Shown piece after piece: positions 12,664 to 23,034 of a stretch of 64,000 nucleotides of DNA (positions are counted from its first letter, which is position 1; each line of letters opens with the position of its first letter). This DNA comes from Deuterostichococcus epilithicus (lineage: Eukaryota > Chlorophyta > Trebouxiophyceae > Prasiolales > Stichococcaceae): NCBI GenBank assembly GCA_033439295.1, contig JAVTLE010000023.1, positions 1 through 64,000 on the forward strand, given 5' to 3'. The notes below the pieces were generated by a model. That model worked only from the letters and a program-made list of their open reading frames with translations, was not told the DNA's origin and ran no database searches. The position numbers and the translations under genes were made by a program.

Positions 12664-15600
12664 ATGGAGGAGCCGGCGCCGCTGCCAGCGTTTCATGACG
12701 CCCGCTACGAGTTCAATGCACCCAAGGCGAGTTTGGTTCTGAAGGACTGAAGTGGTCAGGGTGGCCCGCAGAACCGGCCTGTTACGCGCTGACGACTGCG
12801 TTGTCTCGAGCGTCTGCCTGTCGAGTGCTCCATGGCAATGGCGTCCCTGCGTGCTTTGCTGTCGTCACTTTCAGATTGAGTGAGACTGCTGACAAACTGC
12901 AGTGGCATGCTTTCCCGGGGCCCAACGAAGACGGCGAAGCGTCGCTTGACTCGGACAGCGTTGCCCAGTACTTTAACGATCCTAAAGCGACGGCAGGTGA
13001 GCCGGATGGCACTTTGTGCATGACACCGACGGCATCAGCTTCCGGATTGTAAAGCAACGCACAGCGGGAGAACAGCACGAGGCCTCAGGTCCACCACATT
13101 CCTGCACCCTGACACTCGCCTTGCCGACATCTGCAGCGCTGCTGACGCCGAACGCGCGGCAAAACGTGGTGACAGTGCGACGGCGCACTGGCCCACATGG
13201 ACGCTCCTCCGGGCTCATCTCGCCGCAGCCGTTCAAGGCAGCCAAGCGCCTGCGCATGGAGGTGCGGCTCAGACCTGCTCCCCAGATCGGAGGAGACGCT
13301 CGGTCAGAGCGAAGCATGTCGCTTGATACATCTCCCAGATGGGACGCGCCTGATCACCTGCGAATGCCTCCGCGCAGCCTGCGGACGAAAACGCGCCGCC
13401 GCCTGGCTCTGCAGCCAAGAAGCGGCAGGCGTCCAACATCCGCACGTCGTGGGGCGGCGCCGCCACGCGCCGCGTGCACGCCGCGGCCGCTGCCGCCGGC
13501 GGGCGCCCTGCCGCAGGCATGCCTTTTAGGATTGTTTTCCTCTCCTGCAGAGTCCTGCCAGTGATGGTGTGCAGTTGCCCGAGCAGGTTCTGCAAATCGA
13601 CAAAGTGCAGGCAGCAGTCGAACAGAGTGAAGGCCTTGGTTGTCTGGGAGCCTCCTCAACATTGTGACCGCCTAAGACCACATCCCGCTGCTCCTGGCAC
13701 TGGTCCGACTGGCGGCACAGAGAGACTGACTGGAAGCCGACTGCAGCTGCTGGCCTGCTTTCACAGCAGGTGTCCACGCAGGACCGTCTGGTGCCGCCGG
13801 CGGGCCGTCACCGTGGCCAGCGCCGCCGAAGTGCGACGTCCTGCGCCGCGTGGGCAGTCCTCGCTCCCGGGGCGCCGCTGCGGCAGCGGCCGCGGCCGAC
13901 GCGGCCTGCCCTGTAGCGGCCAGCGCCGCGCCGGCGGTTCTGCCCGGCAGCGCTGGTCGCACTCGCAGCCAGCACCAGCGGAGCGCCGCCGCCGCCTCCG
14001 CCTCGGCCGCCGCTCAGCCTGGTGTTCCAGCGCCCGCTGCACAGCAGGCGACACCGCCTTCCGGCGAGCCCGCACAGCCTGCGGCCGTCGCAGTGGCCGC
14101 TCCTGCAGAGGCTGCGGCGGCTGTCCGGGCGGCAGCAGCTGACAGCCATGCGGTGTCACAGGTGGCAGACGCGCAGCCGGTGGAGCGGCCGCTGCGGACG
14201 CCGCGGGAGCGCAAGCGCTCGGCGCCAGAGGACGATTCCCACCCCATGTCTGCGCACCGCGACTTCTGCCGCGTCACGCGCTCGGTCGCGAAGGCGCTCA
14301 GCCCGGCGGCTGCAGCCGGCTGTGAGGAGCCAGCTGCTGCGCCGCAGCATGCCGCCCCGGCGGAAGTGGCAGCCGCATCTGCGGACGCGTCAGCTGTGAG
14401 CCCCGACACCACTGCTGGCCGCGCGAGCCGCCGCAGCCGTCCGCGCAGATCGGGGCTGCATGCGGCAGCTGCCTCGCGTGTGCCGCTCGCAGCCGTCGCA
14501 GAGTCGGGCACCCTGTCAGCGTCGCTCATCGCGCTGAACACCGCGGCGGCACTGATGTCGGCCAAGGCGGCATACAGCGCGTCTGCTGCTGCGGGCAGCC
14601 CGCTGCCGGCGACGATGCGGGTCCCGGCGGCCGGCGCCCTGCGGGGTGCGGCGGCGGCGGCCGGTGCGGCGCAGCGTGATCGTCGACCACAGGGCCGCAT
14701 GGCGCACGCGGCTGTGTCGGCGGCAGCAGGACAGCCTGCGGCGTCTCCAGTGCAGCCGGCGCAGCGCAGGGCTGCGGCGCGCCCGAGAGCCCTCACTGTG
14801 CCGCACAGGTTTGAAAGCCTCCACTCTGTGTAGACGCTGGACCAGTTTGGTCGCCTGTGCGAGCTCCAGCCTGCTATCAGTGTGTGCAGCATGTGGGTCT
14901 GCAATGCGCATCGGTGGGTGCACAGTGTCTGCGACTGAGCGTTGTGGTTGTGCTGACCTCCTGCAGCCCGATGCTGCGCTCCAAGGCACGCTACCGCCCG
15001 CCCAACCCCGACCTCACCACCGAGGAGCTGCGCATGCGGCAGGTGTATCCCTTACACGGCCTTGCTCTGGCCTGTTGTGACACTGTGCGGCCTGCCTCGA
15101 CTCTGCGGCCTGCTTCCGCCCTGGCTGTGGGCAGGCAAATGATACGTTCCCAGAATTTCGGTGTGAAAGGCGGCGCAAGACTGCAGCAACGCAAATCCCG
15201 GCCCCAGTACCACAAGCAGCTGCGACACTCGTTCGACCTCAGGCTTTCCGTGTTTTCCTGCAGAGGAGAGGTTTCACCATGAGTTCCTGCGACCTGCAGG
15301 CACAAGGCGAGGCGGAGGAGGCGGCTCTGCTGCGCGCCGCCAATGCGGCAGCCGCAGGGCGGGTGCTGCACGCTATGCCACGCCTGCCGACGCGGCACCA
15401 GCGCCCGCTGACGGTGGCTCACACCCCGGCCCTGCGCACCTCCAAGCGGCCCCGCATTCATTATGCTGCTGCCGAGGTGCGCGAGTCGTGGGCAGACCAA
15501 CGGATCTTGCTCGTCTGTGGCTGAGCAGAGCAGGAACCGCGTCAAACGAGCACACCGGAAACTTCTGCGCCGCTGTCAGAGTTCGAGTCAAAGCTGACGT

Positions 15601-18218
15601 CTACATCTGCAAGGCACAGTACACAGTCGCACAGGCACGGCGGACGAGGAAACCCGACCCAAACATTGCGAGTTTGCGTTGCCGCAGGTGGAGGGGCGCT
15701 CGGTTGCGGAGCAGCTGGCGGCCCTTGAGGCGGGGCGGGGACTGCCGGCAGCGGCCTGGCCAGCGGCGTCAGCGCACAGCTCTTTCAGGCCGCACGAGCC
15801 GACGCAGGCGCAGGTGACAGGCACACTGATGTCCCAGGAGTCTGCAAGGTTTCTGGAGACCTTCGTGCACATGCCGGCAACGTCAGCACCCATGCCTGGC
15901 GCCGATTGTCAGCACGCTGCATGCCGTGCACAGTTTCGGTGGGCAGCTCCGCAGCATGGGCCCTGCCGCCAGGCAATATGCATAACAGTCTTTAGTGCCC
16001 GAGTCACTGTGCGCCGAGCTCGTTGCGCGGCCTGGCAGTGCCAACAGCCACTGCCTGCTCGCTGCCGCCGCTGCTGCCCGCTGGCGGTGCGTTGACGATG
16101 CACACTGACTCGCGCAGCCTGCCCGATGCGAGTGCGATCCACCTACGGATCCATCTCCGCCTTCCTGCTCGCAGTCGCCGGCGCTGCGCACGATGGCGCG
16201 GGTGCGGCCGCCGCGCTTCGTGCCGACAGAGGAAGCCGAGGCCGCTTCGGTCGCTGCGTTGCCGCCCTTCGCTGCGCGCCCTGTGAGGTGTGCTCGACAT
16301 CGCCACCCTGGCATGTGTTGCTGTGCTTGGTACACACGGCTGTTCCTCCGGGCACCGCTGCTGCCACCGCTCGCTGCATCTCTAGCCTGCCCCATGAGAG
16401 CGAAAGCGTGCATGCGGCAGCCACATCGAGTCCACTCAGGGACGAGGGATGAAGCAAGACCACTTTCGTTGCCTGTGTACCCCCATGATGCGCGCCAGTC
16501 GTACACCTTTAGAAGCCCGCCATACTGTCTGAACCCCATGCGGGTGCGTGGCCCCGCAGCCGTGCCCTCCTGGAGGGTGACGGCGCCCGCGGGCTGCCGC
16601 ATGTGCCGCCGCGCCCGGCGACCGAGTTCGCGCCGTTCAACCTGTCGGAAACGAACGCCCCGCCGCCGGAGCCTGCAGAGGAGCCGCCCTTTACCTTCGC
16701 CGCGCGGTGCGCAAGCCTTTCAGCTGTGTTGCTTTCCCGCTTTGGCTCGAAACGAAACATACAGGGTTTCGGGTACCTCGCCCTTCCTTCAGCCTCGGGT
16801 GTCATCGAGTCCATTTGCCCAGTGGCTGCCGCTGTTCACGCACAGCAGGTCCGCCACATGAGTCTGTGCTCGTGCCAGGCAGCCAATCCCGCCTTTGGGA
16901 CTCTCCTGACGGGGGCAAGCGCCTGAGCATTGGGCTCGCTGGTCTGCCAGCAGCACTGACGCCACTGCTCCTGGCGCAGGCCGGCGCCGTCGACCACCCG
17001 GCAGGTCCCCAAGGCGCCGCCGCTGCCGCCCAAGCCGCCGCTGACGCAGCCGCAGCCCTTTGAGCTGCGGTCGGACGCGCGCGCCCCACGGCGTGCGGCC
17101 GCGCTGGCGGCGGAAAAGGCAACCCGCCTTGCGCTCACCGGCTCTAGGGTGAGTGTCAGGACCTCCTACTGCCGGCAGGACCCAGGTGCAGCACCTGGAG
17201 CGTCGGCGGCGGGGTGTACATGCGTCTCGATCGATTTGGCACCGGCCACGGTCTTGAACGCCTTTGCCGTGCCAGACTCTGCCATGAACCCTCATTGGAC
17301 AGTACTTCCCTGAACACGACAGACTCAATGGCACTGCCATGGGCAGCGCCAGGGTTGAGCAGCGACCTACGACACCAGCCGACTGATGATCCATCTCCCA
17401 GCACTGATGAGTCCAGAGCACGAAGCTCGTGCTCATTGCGACCGATCTGGATGCAGAGCGCGGCCTCAAACAGCAGCAGGAGCTCCCGGCCGCACCTGCC
17501 AAAGCCGCTCACAAAGGTGGCAAGCCCGCAGCTGGCGAGCAAGGCTCGCGCTGCGGAGCGGGCGCGCTTTGACGCTCAGCTCGCCGCCAGGGCAGCCGAA
17601 GAGGAGGTGAACACCGTGCAAGAGGAGGGTCCGGCTGCCTGGCGCCTGACGCGCGATGCTGACGCCTGAGACATACTGAAATGGAACGCCCGAGTTCCCA
17701 TGATGATGGTTTCGCGCCGGCGTGCGCGTTCAACGCACAAGCACCGGCTGCTATGTTTGCCGAGCGCTCAGCCGAGGATTGTGACGTTTGCATTTTCTGC
17801 TGCAGACGCAGCGGGAAACGGCGGCTGCCGCACAGGCGAGGAGAGAGGCGGCTGAGCTGGCGGAGCATCGCGCCAGCCTCCAGTTCAAGGTGCAACAGTT
17901 TCCTTCTCTTGCTCTGTGCACGTGCACGCTGTGCATCGCCAGCGCACTGCAGCTGAAAATGTCCGTAACCATCGCAACAATGCTGGGCTACAGCATTCTA
18001 TACATGCAGCGCATTTGCACGCATGCCAAGCCACTTGCAATCTTCAACAATCTTCAATCGTGTTGAGCGTCTGCAATGGCAATCTTCTGCAGGCACGCCC
18101 AGTGCCATCCGGCAGCCACCACCCCGCAAACCCCACAGCGCCGCCGCAGCAGCCGCTGACGGTGCCGCAGTCGCCATTCCTGAACACCCGGTCGCGGGCA
18201 GTGGCGCGCGGCTGGTGA
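12664..18218 (+). CDS. TPX2: TPX2-like spindle assembly factor
   Basis: TPX2 proteins bind microtubules, target and activate Aurora kinase, and nucleate spindle microtubules under Ran control. Fourteen exons close in phase to 856 aa: 12664-12726, 12903-12996, 13137-13168, 13378-13516, 13770-14829, 14967-15042, 15264-15476, 15688-15813, 16175-16282, 16576-16706, 16980-17148, 17457-17606, 17806-17889, 18093-18218. The N-terminus reads YEFNAPK then WHAFPG, like the plant TPX2 start, followed by SNIRTSWG. The repeated TPX2 motifs are RPLTVAHTPALRTSKRPR, FAPFNLSE, PLTQPQPFELRSDARA and PKPLTKVASPQLASKARA. The end is the classic FKARPVP box followed by PLTVPQSPFLNTRSRA. The length matches plant TPX2 (about 790 aa). 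Exon 5 (1,060 bp) encodes a long Ala-rich, probably disordered region. Introns 1 and 4 need GC donors (12727, 13517). The N-terminal Aurora-binding motif is not clearly recognisable. Confidence 0.9.
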
Positions 18219-18533
18219 GCGAGGAATCAAGACGGCGGGGCATCCAGCTGGGCGACTGCCATGCCGGCATGCAGGCGGCCAACACATCTGGGTGCCCTCC
18301 GCCTCGGGCCGTTGTTGCAGCCCTGCAAGCAGAAACAGAGGGCTTTTGCCTTGCAAACCCTTCCACTCGTGGTCAGTGGTTACGTTCGTTTGTGACGTGA
18401 GCAATGACTAACAAAAGGGGAAGCTGCTGAGACCGGCATCTTTGAAGCGCAGCTTGAACGTCCATAGTGTTTGCTTGCACTCCCGCTTCTACCAGAACAA
18501 AGAACACAACAGCTGCAAAACATCGTTGCAACC
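18219..18533. promoter_or_regulatory. TPX2 to C2-like gene A spacer
   Basis: These 315 bp between tandem genes must contain the TPX2 3' end and the promoter of the next gene. I see no additional gene and no clear TGTAA signal or TATA box. Confidence 0.4.
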
Positions 18534-20440
18534 ATGAGCTTCACGCTGTCAGAGCTCCAGGCGGACTTTGGCCACGGCGCCACGCACGTCAAAAACTCGG
18601 CATCGCCGTATTTGGAATTCGAGTTTGGATCGCCGACACCCCGCGTCTTCAAGAGCACGATGGTGAAGCACGGGGGCTCGGTCGTCGCCTGGCAGCAGCC
18701 GGTGCTCCTGACGGGCGCCAACAGCTCCAACTTGACGGTGAGTGGGTCTCGAACTTTGCATGCACGTGCAATGTGCAGCCGTGCACGGACGGCGCTCGCG
18801 CAGATGCTGACCCTCTCAGAATGCCAGGCTCTGCAATTCCTACCCACTCATCCAAACCCAGCCCTGCAAGCGCTTGCAAATCAGCAACGGTCGTCCTGGG
18901 AACCTGCATAGAAGCCGGAATGTAGTACAGATTCACCTCGCTTTGCTTTCTCTCAGGTCATCGCGAAGATGCACAAGGCGCTGACCGCCGACAAGACGAT
19001 TGGCGTGGGAACCATCGACTTGGGCGCGTCGGCCGGCCAGAACGGCTTCACCGTAGTGCCACTGCGGTCCACATCTGGCGCCTCTGCTGGCGAGGTGCAA
19101 TGCACTTCAAGACTGTACTTGCATCTCGTGTCTGCTGTCGGCTGTGCAGCTTCATCTGATGGAAACCTGGACGAGGTCGCATTGCCATACGACCCGGTTG
19201 AGCCATTCTGCGATCTTGATGCAGGTGCGCTTCATGGTGACACGCGGTGAGGCGCCCGGCGCCGCAGGCATTAGCCAGGGGACCCCAGGTGCTCGTCTGA
19301 CCTACTGCTCGCCAATGAATAGCGGTGTTGTGAATCTCCGTCAGGCGGCTGCCTGCTCTGTGCATCGATCCGTTCTTGTGCGCTTGTGAACCAATGAAGT
19401 ACATTCGCTTGCTTTTGATGTGATTGACTGTCTGCCTCTGTGGTTGACTTAGGTTTCCTGAAGATGTAGGGAACAACGGCATCATCGAGGGAGTCGGCGG
19501 CCCTGGACGTAACGTGGAGGGCGGCCTCGCCCCCGTGGCGGGCGCCGGCGCCGGGGGAATGGGCGCTGGTGGCACCCACGCCGGCACCGGCGACCAGGTC
19601 AGCTGACAGCCCGGTCGTCACTCATGCAACCATGTGTAGTCTGTTCGCGTCTCTGCTGCCGATAGTGGACTGACTGTTTTGCGGCCTCGGGCCGATTTGC
19701 AGCCCCTGCGACGATGCGGACTTTGCAGCTAGTTCGCCTCTAAGCTCTCGCCTGGTACATGGGCGGCCATGCTGATGGCGAGTCTCACACGATCAACTGC
19801 GGCGTCCTGCAGGCAGGCTATAGCAACCAGCAGGGCGGCATCGGTGGCGTGGGCTACAACTCCCAGCCTGGCGGCCTTGGCGCCGGTCAGCAGCCCGGCT
19901 ACAGCGGCCAGCAGGGCGGCATCGGCGGCGCGGGCTACAACTCCCAGCCTGGCGGCCTTGGCGCCGGTCAGCAGCCCGGCTACGGCGGCCAGCAGGGCGG
20001 CATCGGCAGCGCGGGCTACGACTCGCAGCCTGGCGGCCTTGGCGCCGGTCAGCAGCCCGGCTACGGCGGCCAGCAGGCCGGTGGCGCACCTGCGCTCGGC
20101 GGGGGCGGCCAGCAGCTGACGCAGACGGGCCAGCAGGGCATGACTGGCGGACAGCAGGGCGGCGCGCCAGGTACAACTTGCTTTAGGCTGTCTTGTGAGC
20201 GAGCACATCTGTGTCAGCATCCGCCCAGCAGTGCCATCCGCCTGCCGCATAGCTTGGCTCCACTGCCCTGATCCAAAAGTCTTTCATGGTCTCATCGATG
20301 CCCTGAATGTGCTCTACTTTGACCCTGCAGGCGGCATGGGCGGGGCCATGGCGCCGCAGGAGTTCAGCGAGAAGCGCTCGCATGCCACACACGACCATGA
20401 TGAGTCGGAGAGCAGCGAGGTGTTTCAGCGCACAGGCTGA
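18534..20440 (+). CDS. C2-like domain protein with 27-residue Gly/Gln-rich repeats (copy A)
   Basis: Six exons close in phase to 335 aa: 18534-18737, 18957-19094, 19225-19288, 19464-19597, 19813-20170, 20331-20440. Residues 1 to about 122 have the pattern of a C2 beta-sandwich: SPYLEFEFG, then KSTMVKHGGSVVAWQQPVLL, then LTVIAKMHKALTADKTIGVG and AGEVRFMV. Most of the Asp residues that bind calcium in classical C2 domains are not evident. The rest is hydrophilic and glycine-rich. Exon 5 encodes three near-identical 27-residue repeats built on GYNSQPGGLGAGQQPGY. The tail is charged (THDHDESESSEVFQRTG). A related gene follows at 23035. The function is unknown; the composition suggests a soluble, partly disordered, possibly stress-linked protein, which is inference. 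Confidence 0.8.
19837..20082 (+). repeat. 81-bp coding tandem repeat
   Basis: Three consecutive 81-bp units (27 codons each) lie within exon 5 of C2-like gene A. Units differ at only a few positions (Val/Ala, Asn/Asp, Ser/Gly). The high nucleotide identity indicates recent expansion or homogenisation. Confidence 0.75.
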
Positions 20441-21230
20441 TTTCCTGATAGTTGTCAGCCACGATACCAGAGATTGGCCGCATGGCATGGATGTGAGTTT
20501 AGCGGTATCGAAGTCATTGCTGCCAGCCTTGCGGCGCCAGCGGCAAGGTCAATGTATGCAATGCGCATATGCTAACAGGCGTGGATGGTCTCGACGACAC
20601 GACTGATAGCGTCAAGGCTGTGCACAGCTCTCGTTCACTTCTGCAGCACCCCGAACTCAACAAGCGTGCCCCCCCGACGTCGTTCTCCTTCATGCAGTAC
20701 GGTGCTAGCACTGAAGTACAACTGCGGTTTGGACATAAGCGGCAACGCTCGCTGCTTTTGCCAAAAGCATCGACCATCATTGGCTGGGAAATGATGTAAT
20801 TCTGCGGCGATTGCAAATCGGAGAGGGCTTTGTCGTGGAAGCTGCCGCGAACCTCTGCAGCCCTGTCCAAAGGGCGGTCTCCGAAAATGTGTTGGGCCTC
20901 CTGCCGGTCGCCCGGGCCCCACGGCGAGTCGAATCGCGTAGCACTCGCGGCTGCGTACAGCGAGGCGGCGTGGGGCCACCACCCGAAGCGGCCAAAAATC
21001 CAGGTGAGTGGGTGTCGACAGCGCGATAACCGGACTAGGCGCAGCCTCGGACTCCATGTCTTGCCAAGACTTCGCGCATGCTCCTCTTATTAAATGTCAC
21101 TCATCTGTCAGCGCGAAGTTCATTGCGTTGTTGCAGAGCACACACCGGGCCCTACTCGTTCAACAGTACTTGCCAGGCCTGCTTCCGCTCGTGCTTCCGC
21201 TCGTGCAGGCTGTCCACAAGCGGTTCGGCC

Positions 21231-21589
21231 TGGAGCGTGCCCGCCAACGCCTCGTCGCTATGAAATGTCGGAAAGTCTGGCGGAATACCTCCTGACCTCC
21301 CGACACCCACTCGAGTCGTGCCCCGAGGCGAGCCCTTGCGTGCGGTCCCTACTGACTCTGCAGAGGTAGAGACCCCAACAAAACTCATTGGCCTGGTTGC
21401 TGTTTGGTTGTGATGCACAGCAACCAGGCCAATGAGTTTCGTTGGGGTCTCTACCTCTGAAGTGTTAGCAGGGACCGCACGCAAGGGCTCGCCTCGGGGC
21501 ACGACTCGAGTGGGTGTCGGGAGGTCAGGAGGTATTCCGCCAGACTTTCCGCCATTTCATGGCGACGAGGCGTTGGCGGGCACGCTCCA
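21231..21589. repeat. Long foldback: 173-bp inverted repeat, 13-bp loop
   Basis: The left arm (21231-21403) and right arm (21417-21589) are reverse complements with only about seven to nine mismatches. The outer ends read TGGAGCGTGCCCGCC and its complement, and the loop is 21404-21416. The arms would form a hairpin of about 170 bp in RNA. It could be a MITE-like element, an inverted duplication of an exon, or a small-RNA precursor. I see no terminal direct repeat that proves transposition. Confidence 0.85.
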
Positions 21590-22583
21590 CTGATGCACCT
21601 CTGCCCATCAACATTGCGGGCTGCTCCTAACCAAGGGTAGCATCCACCATTGCATGGGTGCGGCAATGCATCTGGGAATAGTGTCATATGTGTCAAAACG
21701 CTGTGCTGGCTGGTGTTGCGTGTGGTGGGCGTGGGGAGCAGTAACGGATTGATCCTCCAGCAAGTCTGCTGCAGACTTTGATTTGACGCGCACTCCCAAC
21801 CATGCCTCCCAATGACTTGTGTGTGTGCGTAGGCGGTGCTTGAGGCGTGGCACTCGCCAAACGGCGCGTCCTTTGCATCTGCTTGTTGGCGGTTGCACCG
21901 CTACATCGCCGAGCGCCATCTTGCGCCGCCAATGGGCACGAGGCCTGTGGCCCGTCAGTGCCTAAGCAGGTGCTTCTTCCCCGACAAGTTGATACATACG
22001 ATGATTCGTTGCCTGATTGCTCTCTGTTCGCTGTTTGCCCACGCTCAAAAGCCTGGGTGGGGAGACCTCTTCATACATGCATGCCTGAGCGTGCATGCCA
22101 TTTTCCAACACTAGCAGCTGTCATCTGGTCGACATCGTATCTCCACAGGCTCCCACTTTTTCGGGCAAGGACGAACTTGCTCCTTGGTGCTCCTTCATTA
22201 AAATTTTGCTTTGGCTCCGGACAAGTTTTGAGTTGTGCTCTCGACCCAGCTTGCAGGTCCTGTGGCCCGTCAGTGATGGCGGTGTTGCCCCATACAGGTA
22301 TTCCTACCCCGAGTTCATGCATATGGTAGCTCATTGTCTGCCTTCTCACCACGGTCTGCCCTCATCGTTAGTTGCCCCGCGCTTGACCAGGATCTCAGAC
22401 ATGTTGCACGAGGAGCACGCCGTCTTTTAGGGATAATAGTCAATAAATCGACATGCATCAAACCGCCACACTAATTCCCACGTCTCTGTTTGGAGCTGAG
22501 CTTGCCCTTTAAACTGCCTGCAGGTCGAGATGGTTGATGACGACTCCGCGTTGTGGGCCTGAAGGCCGAGAGGGCTGTGTTAA

Positions 22584-22677
22584 CCCACTTTTAGGAGCCT
22601 AGACTGCTGTAAAATAGCCGGCTATTTAGGGTAAAATAGCCGGCTATTTTACAGCAGTCTAGGCTCCTAAAAGTGGG
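22584..22677. repeat. Perfect palindrome: 44-bp arms, 6-bp loop
   Basis: The left arm 22584-22627 begins CCCACTTTTAGGAGCC and is perfectly complementary to 22634-22677; the loop is 22628-22633. Each arm contains the self-complementary core AAATAGCCGGCTATTT. The surrounding sequence is AT-richer than the flanking genes. A small foldback or MITE-type element is the likeliest origin; the flanks show no clear target-site duplication. Confidence 0.9.
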
Positions 22678-23034
22678 AACAATTGAGCCAGGTCACAATG
22701 CTCTACTGAACAAAGCCAATAGGATCAATGAAGTAAAAGAGCAGAACCTTACTTTTAAGATTTGAGCTATGCCTTTGCCAATAATCACGCCTCTGAGGTT
22801 TGAAATGAGGATTGCGTGACGAAATACGGAGGCGTAGCTGCCTGCAGCTGGGCAGAAGCTGGCAAAATCTTCCAGCGAATCAGTCGTAGCCGGCACTTCT
22901 CACAGTTGCAATCCGTGACCCCTTACAAACAAGAATCAAGGCTATATTGACCTTTGTTGATCCGCTACACCTGCGCACCGCTTCACAGCTTTCGTTCACT
23001 CCTGCAGCGGCTGATTCGGACACACCTCGTCAAC

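Larger units (their letters stand above)
20441..23034. other. Spacer between the two C2-like genes, with two foldbacks
   Basis: About 2.6 kb without a supportable gene. It holds a 173-bp-arm inverted repeat (21231-21589) and a perfect 44-bp-arm palindrome (22584-22677), listed separately. A TGTAA at about 20797 could serve as a distant poly(A) signal for copy A. Open frames in this spacer show no family motif and no consistent splice sites. Confidence 0.5.

Noticed and set aside
13516-13535. GT donor alternatives for TPX2 exon 4
   Set aside because: The nearest GT gives phase 0, but the next exon needs phase 1. Only the GC donor at 13517 fits.
14014-14904. 296-codon minus-strand frame opposite TPX2 exon 5
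   Set aside because: It is an Ala-rich antisense shadow of the long TPX2 exon, whose plus-strand frame joins both neighbours in phase.
19729-20250. 173-codon minus-strand Ala/Leu-rich repeat frame
   Set aside because: It is the antisense of the 81-bp coding repeat. The plus-strand frame has proper splice junctions and a C2-like start.
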